Below, one piece after another: positions 61,507 through 64,000 of a stretch of 64,000 nt of DNA. How positions within the stretch are numbered: position 1 is the first letter of the stretch; each line of letters begins with the position of its first letter. The stretch spans positions 744,001-808,000 of the forward strand of contig NZ_SPSB01000002.1 of the NCBI RefSeq assembly GCF_004571135.1. The letters are read 5' to 3'. The translations under genes were made by a program, and so were the position numbers. The notes under the pieces were generated by a model. The model did not search any database. It saw nothing but the letters and a program-made list of their open reading frames with translations, and was not told the DNA's origin. Origin of the DNA: Algoriphagus kandeliae (GTDB taxonomy: Bacteria; Bacteroidota; Bacteroidia; Cytophagales; Cyclobacteriaceae).

Positions 61507-61533
61507 TTAAGAATCTTAATTTAAAATTCTTAA
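61507..61533 (-). promoter_or_regulatory. Inverted repeat upstream of the outer membrane receptor gene
   Basis: TTAAGAAT (61507-61514) and ATTCTTAA (61526-61533) are perfect inverted 8-mers 11 bp apart, 38 bp before the receptor ATG. The AT-rich background makes chance occurrence fairly likely, so a regulatory role is only suggested. Confidence 0.3.
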
Positions 61534-61695
61534 ATGGGAATTAAACTTAAATTTTTACCAATGGTGTGAGGGATGTTGGGTTTGGGGAAACGCCCTTAAT
61601 GAAGACTGAATTTTTTAGCGACAATTACAGTCAAAAACTATTTTTTAAATATTCAATAGCTTAAATTTATTCTTGTAATCAATTCATTTTCAATT

Positions 61696-62019
61696 ATGTG
61701 GATCGCTAGTAAAAATGGATTTATATCCATTGTTCAACATCGGGATATGCCCGATCAGGTATTGCTTCGGGCTCGGGTTAAGAAAGATTTGGAATCACTT
61801 TTTCCAAGTGAGGAGATCATTGCCACTCCGGAGGCGGATTATGGTTTTCGGGTATTTGTGAGTAAAGAAAAGGCTGTAGAAATCATCTCCAAGCAGGTAA
61901 TGGATATCGACTATCCCAACTTTAAAAATGCTATCGCGAAGATTCCGAACCAAAGGGATAAGCTTGATGCGTATCATGACATTTGGGGTGTGATGTGGAA
62001 CTATGCAAAAAATCAATGA
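61696..62019 (+). CDS. Conserved hypothetical protein, first gene of a two-gene unit
   Basis: A 107-residue soluble protein: MWIASKNGFISIVQHRD, then LLRARVKKDLESLFPSEEI, ATPEADYGFRVFVSKEKA and a C-terminal IDYPNFKNAIAKIPNQRD. It resembles short conserved proteins found in many bacteria and phages, which I cannot name or assign a function. It ends in ATGA shared with the next gene, a P-loop protein, so the two are translated together. No signal peptide or membrane segment. The pairing of a small upstream gene with a P-loop gene is like toxin-antitoxin operons, but that is speculation. Confidence 0.8.
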   Translation: MWIASKNGFISIVQHRDMPDQVLLRARVKKDLESLFPSEEIIATPEADYGFRVFVSKEKAVEIISKQVMDIDYPNFKNAIAKIPNQRDKLDAYHDIWGVMWNYAKNQ

Positions 62020-62816
62020 ATATGAAAATCACGTTTGTTACAGGTCCGAGCGGGGTCGGAAAAAGCAGCTACATTGAGCGGGAATATTCCGGAAAAGAGA
62101 AGGTATGTATCTTCAATATTTCGAGAAAAGCGAGGGATCTTTTTGGAAGTTATGAAGCTATGGAGGATGGCGATAAGGAATTGCAGGCTATAAACGAATC
62201 CTGCAGCGAAGCATTTATGGCCTTGATGGATGGGAATGAAGTGGTCGTGGAATACTACACTGATGGGTATGATGATGGGCTTTTTGCTCTTTGTAATAAA
62301 GCTAAATCTTTGGGGATCCGAACTGAGGTCATCACGCTCACCACAGATGCGGATGTGGCATGGGTGCGTGTCCAAAAAGCTGGAAGAGATTATTTTCCTT
62401 CTTCAAGAATTAAAGAAGATACAGAAATGGTATTGATGGGAGTGCTGGAGGATGTGGAATTCAATTTGGATTTTGAGAGAATCTGTGAAATAGGAGCAGA
62501 AGGTGGCACCATTAATTTTTATCGTTTTAAAAAGGGGAATCAGGATCGTTTTTTCTTTACTACAGATGAGAGTGGGTATTTTGACTTTGAGCCTGATTAT
62601 GACTTTGAGAAAATCCTTGGGGTGAATTACATTGAAGAGTTCGATAATTTCAAAGAAGCTTTTTCTGCATTGTTGGAGAAGTACCCGATTTTTCGTCTTT
62701 ATCCATTGGGAATCCATGATAAATACAAGCGGGAATTCAAGGAGGCCTATCAAAACTTTCTCAAACAGGAAGGGATTCTAGAGGAAGATCCTACTTGGGG
62801 TCATCATTTTAATTAA
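62016..62816 (+). CDS. P-loop NTPase/kinase-like protein of unknown function
   Basis: A 266-residue protein with a Walker A loop GPSGVGKSS at residues 10-18, right after a beta strand (KITFVTGPSG). The stretch EVVVEYYTDGYDDGLFALC may contain the acidic metal-binding part, and VAWVRVQKAGRDYFPSSRI resembles a lid region of small kinases with Arg residues. The C-terminal 100 residues (GGTINFYRFKKGNQ to ILEEDPTWGHHFN) form a separate, unrecognised domain. The architecture is similar to zeta-toxin and gluconate-kinase-type proteins. The ATG overlaps the upstream stop (ATGA); ATG at 62022 is also possible. Confidence 0.8.
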   Translation: MNMKITFVTGPSGVGKSSYIEREYSGKEKVCIFNISRKARDLFGSYEAMEDGDKELQAINESCSEAFMALMDGNEVVVEYYTDGYDDGLFALCNKAKSLGIRTEVITLTTDADVAWVRVQKAGRDYFPSSRIKEDTEMVLMGVLEDVEFNLDFERICEIGAEGGTINFYRFKKGNQDRFFFTTDESGYFDFEPDYDFEKILGVNYIEEFDNFKEAFSALLEKYPIFRLYPLGIHDKYKREFKEAYQNFLKQEGILEEDPTWGHHFN

Positions 62817-62892
62817 ACTCCTAGAGCGAAGCTAGCTTTATGATTTTCAGCTAAATCTACCTACCTTTTAACATGCTATAAATTCAAATTTT

Positions 62893-63471
62893 ATGAAAAA
62901 GTTAGGCTTAGCTTGCTTGGTGCTATTCATGAGTTTTTCTCTGACAGCCTTGGCTCAGGATGAAATTCCAGCCCATATCAAAGATCACATTACTTATCCT
63001 GTTTTGGACTTTCATCCATTTGTTGGAGTTATGCCTATTCAGGATCCAGCTTTAATGTATGATTCTACTTTGGAGTATAAGGTGGTTTTGGACTTATATG
63101 GAAGAATTCGGGATACCACAGCTATACATCAGACCTTTTTGGAGGTAGCAAGAACCTATAATTTGGGGATTGCCACAGGTGTCCCAGCTGAAAAACTTCA
63201 TATCGCTGCAGTTATTCATGGAGGTTTGGTTCAGGCCATCTTGAATAAAGAGAAGTATCAGGAGAAGTTTGGGAAAAGCAATCCCAATTTGGAAGCGCTA
63301 CAAAAATTAAAAGAGGTTGGAGTGGAATTTTATGTCTGTGGGCAAAGTATGGGATTTATGAACATCAAAGAAGAAGAAATCTCTGACTTGGTTCACCCCG
63401 CGATATCAGCAAAATTTTCCTTTGTCACCTTGGACAAACAAGGCTATACCTATCTGAATATTAGTAATTAG
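62893..63471 (+). CDS. Exported DsrE/DsrF-like protein
   Basis: A 192-residue protein with a signal peptide (MKKLGLACLVLFMSFSLTAL, cleaved after AQD-proximal Ala) and a DsrE-like fold in its second half: HIAAVIHGGLVQAILN, then LEALQKLKEVGVEFYVCGQS with a conserved Cys, and LVHPAISAKFSFVTLDKQGY. DsrE-family proteins relay sulfur or act as small redox carriers; the signal peptide here implies a periplasmic role. It has its own strong terminator and no obvious operon partner. Confidence 0.87.
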   Translation: MKKLGLACLVLFMSFSLTALAQDEIPAHIKDHITYPVLDFHPFVGVMPIQDPALMYDSTLEYKVVLDLYGRIRDTTAIHQTFLEVARTYNLGIATGVPAEKLHIAAVIHGGLVQAILNKEKYQEKFGKSNPNLEALQKLKEVGVEFYVCGQSMGFMNIKEEEISDLVHPAISAKFSFVTLDKQGYTYLNISN

Positions 63472-63492
63472 GTTCGGAAAACTTATTTAAAA

Positions 63493-63523
63493 AAAATCCC
63501 CCGATTTTACTTCGGGGGATTTT
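63493..63523. terminator. Bidirectional terminator after the DsrE-like gene
   Basis: AAATCCCCCGA and TCGGGGGATTT form a perfect 11-bp stem with a 7-nt loop, with an A-run on the left and T-rich sequence on the right. It serves both the DsrE gene and the converging S9 peptidase gene. Confidence 0.9.
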
Positions 63524-63541
63524 CATTTTTTAATCTTTTTA

Positions 63542-64000
63542 TCAGAATGCTCTTTCCTTCAAATGATCATCTAGGTTTAGTAATTCCACTCCTTTTTCCA
63601 ACCAATCTGGAGCAGCTTCACCTTTCAAGTGATGATTGAAGAATTCCATCATCCGTACGCTGTAGTCCTTTCGATTTTCCAGCTTACTCAAACCGTGGTT
63701 TTCCCCTTTGTATTGCACCAAAACCACTGGTTTTTTCAACCTTCTCAGGGCAGAATAATATTCGATTCCCTGCGTAAAGTCCACCGCTCCGTCTTTGTCA
63801 TTATGAAGCATCAAAAGAGGAGTCTTGACATTTTTCACATGGTAAACTGGGCTGTTTCGCTCGTATGCTTCCCAGTTTTCCCAAGGTCCACCTCGGAATC
63901 TACCTTGTGAAGCTTCGAAGATGGACATATTTCCACTTCCTGAATTCCAATAGATCAAATCGTACATGGAAATCATATTGGTCAATGGAGCTCCTGCAGC
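63542..64000 (-). CDS. S9 family (prolyl oligopeptidase) serine peptidase, C-terminal end
   Basis: Only about 152 C-terminal residues are in the window; the frame is open to the right edge (AAGAPLTNMISMYDL at the boundary), so the gene starts beyond it. An alpha/beta-hydrolase end with the catalytic Asp in LHNDKDGAVDFTQG and the catalytic His in YKGENHGLSK is visible, followed by a helical tail (MMEFFNHHLKGEAAPDWL). This fits S9 acylaminoacyl-/dipeptidyl-peptidase-like enzymes, often exported in Bacteroidota. The nucleophile Ser lies outside the window. Confidence 0.88.
   Translation of the reverse strand, partial: AAGAPLTNMISMYDLIYWNSGSGNMSIFEASQGRFRGGPWENWEAYERNSPVYHVKNVKTPLLMLHNDKDGAVDFTQGIEYYSALRRLKKPVVLVQYKGENHGLSKLENRKDYSVRMMEFFNHHLKGEAAPDWLEKGVELLNLDDHLKERAF

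Noticed and set aside
1-64000. rRNA, tRNA, CRISPR arrays, prophage or complete insertion sequences
   Set aside because: No cloverleaf-like tRNA, rRNA core motif, regularly spaced direct repeats, integrase or transposase gene was recognised on reading through; a dedicated tRNA and repeat search would be decisive.

Overview
The window looks like chromosomal DNA of a Bacteroidota bacterium, most likely of the Cytophagales (Algoriphagus/Cyclobacteriaceae-like). The pointers are an outer-membrane SusC/SusD pair, TonB-dependent receptors with carboxypeptidase-regulatory N-terminal domains, a DUF4249 lipoprotein, DUF3810, DUF5916, a BshC bacillithiol enzyme, a dihydrolipoamide succinyltransferase with two lipoyl domains, an FtsZ with a long linker ending in FLHDNVD, and start codons with no clear Shine-Dalgarno sequence. 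The genus is a guess from general resemblance; no database search was possible.

Layout. 1-9457: the 3' part of a division and cell wall (dcw) cluster, mraY (partial)-murD-ftsW-murG-murC-ftsQ-ftsA-ftsZ, nearly all with overlapping starts and stops; a strong hairpin separates ftsA from ftsZ. 9461-18423: an FMN reductase, purine nucleoside phosphorylase, a TonB receptor/DUF4249 pair, a ThuA-like protein, a NifU-like Fe-S carrier, DUF3810 and an EamA exporter. 18517-23586: dusB, then CPBP protease-DUF2007-cdsA, a glutamate dehydrogenase-type gene and a phosphatidylserine decarboxylase. 23600-26009 (minus): M16 peptidase-ispF-mnmD, each overlapping the next by 4 bp. 26201-28831: bshC, 5-formyl-THF cyclo-ligase and a small exported protein. 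28832-29408: the only gap over 300 bp, very AT-rich. 29409-35283: a susC-susD-lipoprotein nutrient uptake operon closed by a strong terminator. 35421-41707: sucA, sucB and lpd (the 2-oxoglutarate dehydrogenase complex), split between sucB and lpd by a four-helix-bundle gene flanked by inverted arrays of GTAC heptads.

41792-55179: mostly housekeeping and exported enzymes, including a DUF2520 protein, a pirin, an exported M20 amidohydrolase, an acyl-ACP desaturase, an SMP-30-like lipoprotein, an M19 dipeptidase, clpB and a large BNR/VPS10 beta-propeller protein. 55206-55295 is a REP-like palindromic dispersed repeat. 55348-64000: a Cys-rich mini-protein with a PPOX flavoprotein, an antitoxin/PIN toxin pair with a palindromic putative operator, DUF5916, an outer-membrane receptor, an uncharacterised two-gene unit with a P-loop kinase-like protein, a DsrE-like exported protein, and the C-terminal end of an S9 peptidase running off the window.

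No rRNA, tRNA, CRISPR array, prophage or complete insertion sequence was recognised. The strongest leads for something undescribed are the heptad-flanked four-helix-bundle element (39812-40299), the two-gene P-loop unit (61696-62816), a probable ATT start for murG, and the hairpins in the ftsA-ftsZ gap and inside the DUF3810 gene.
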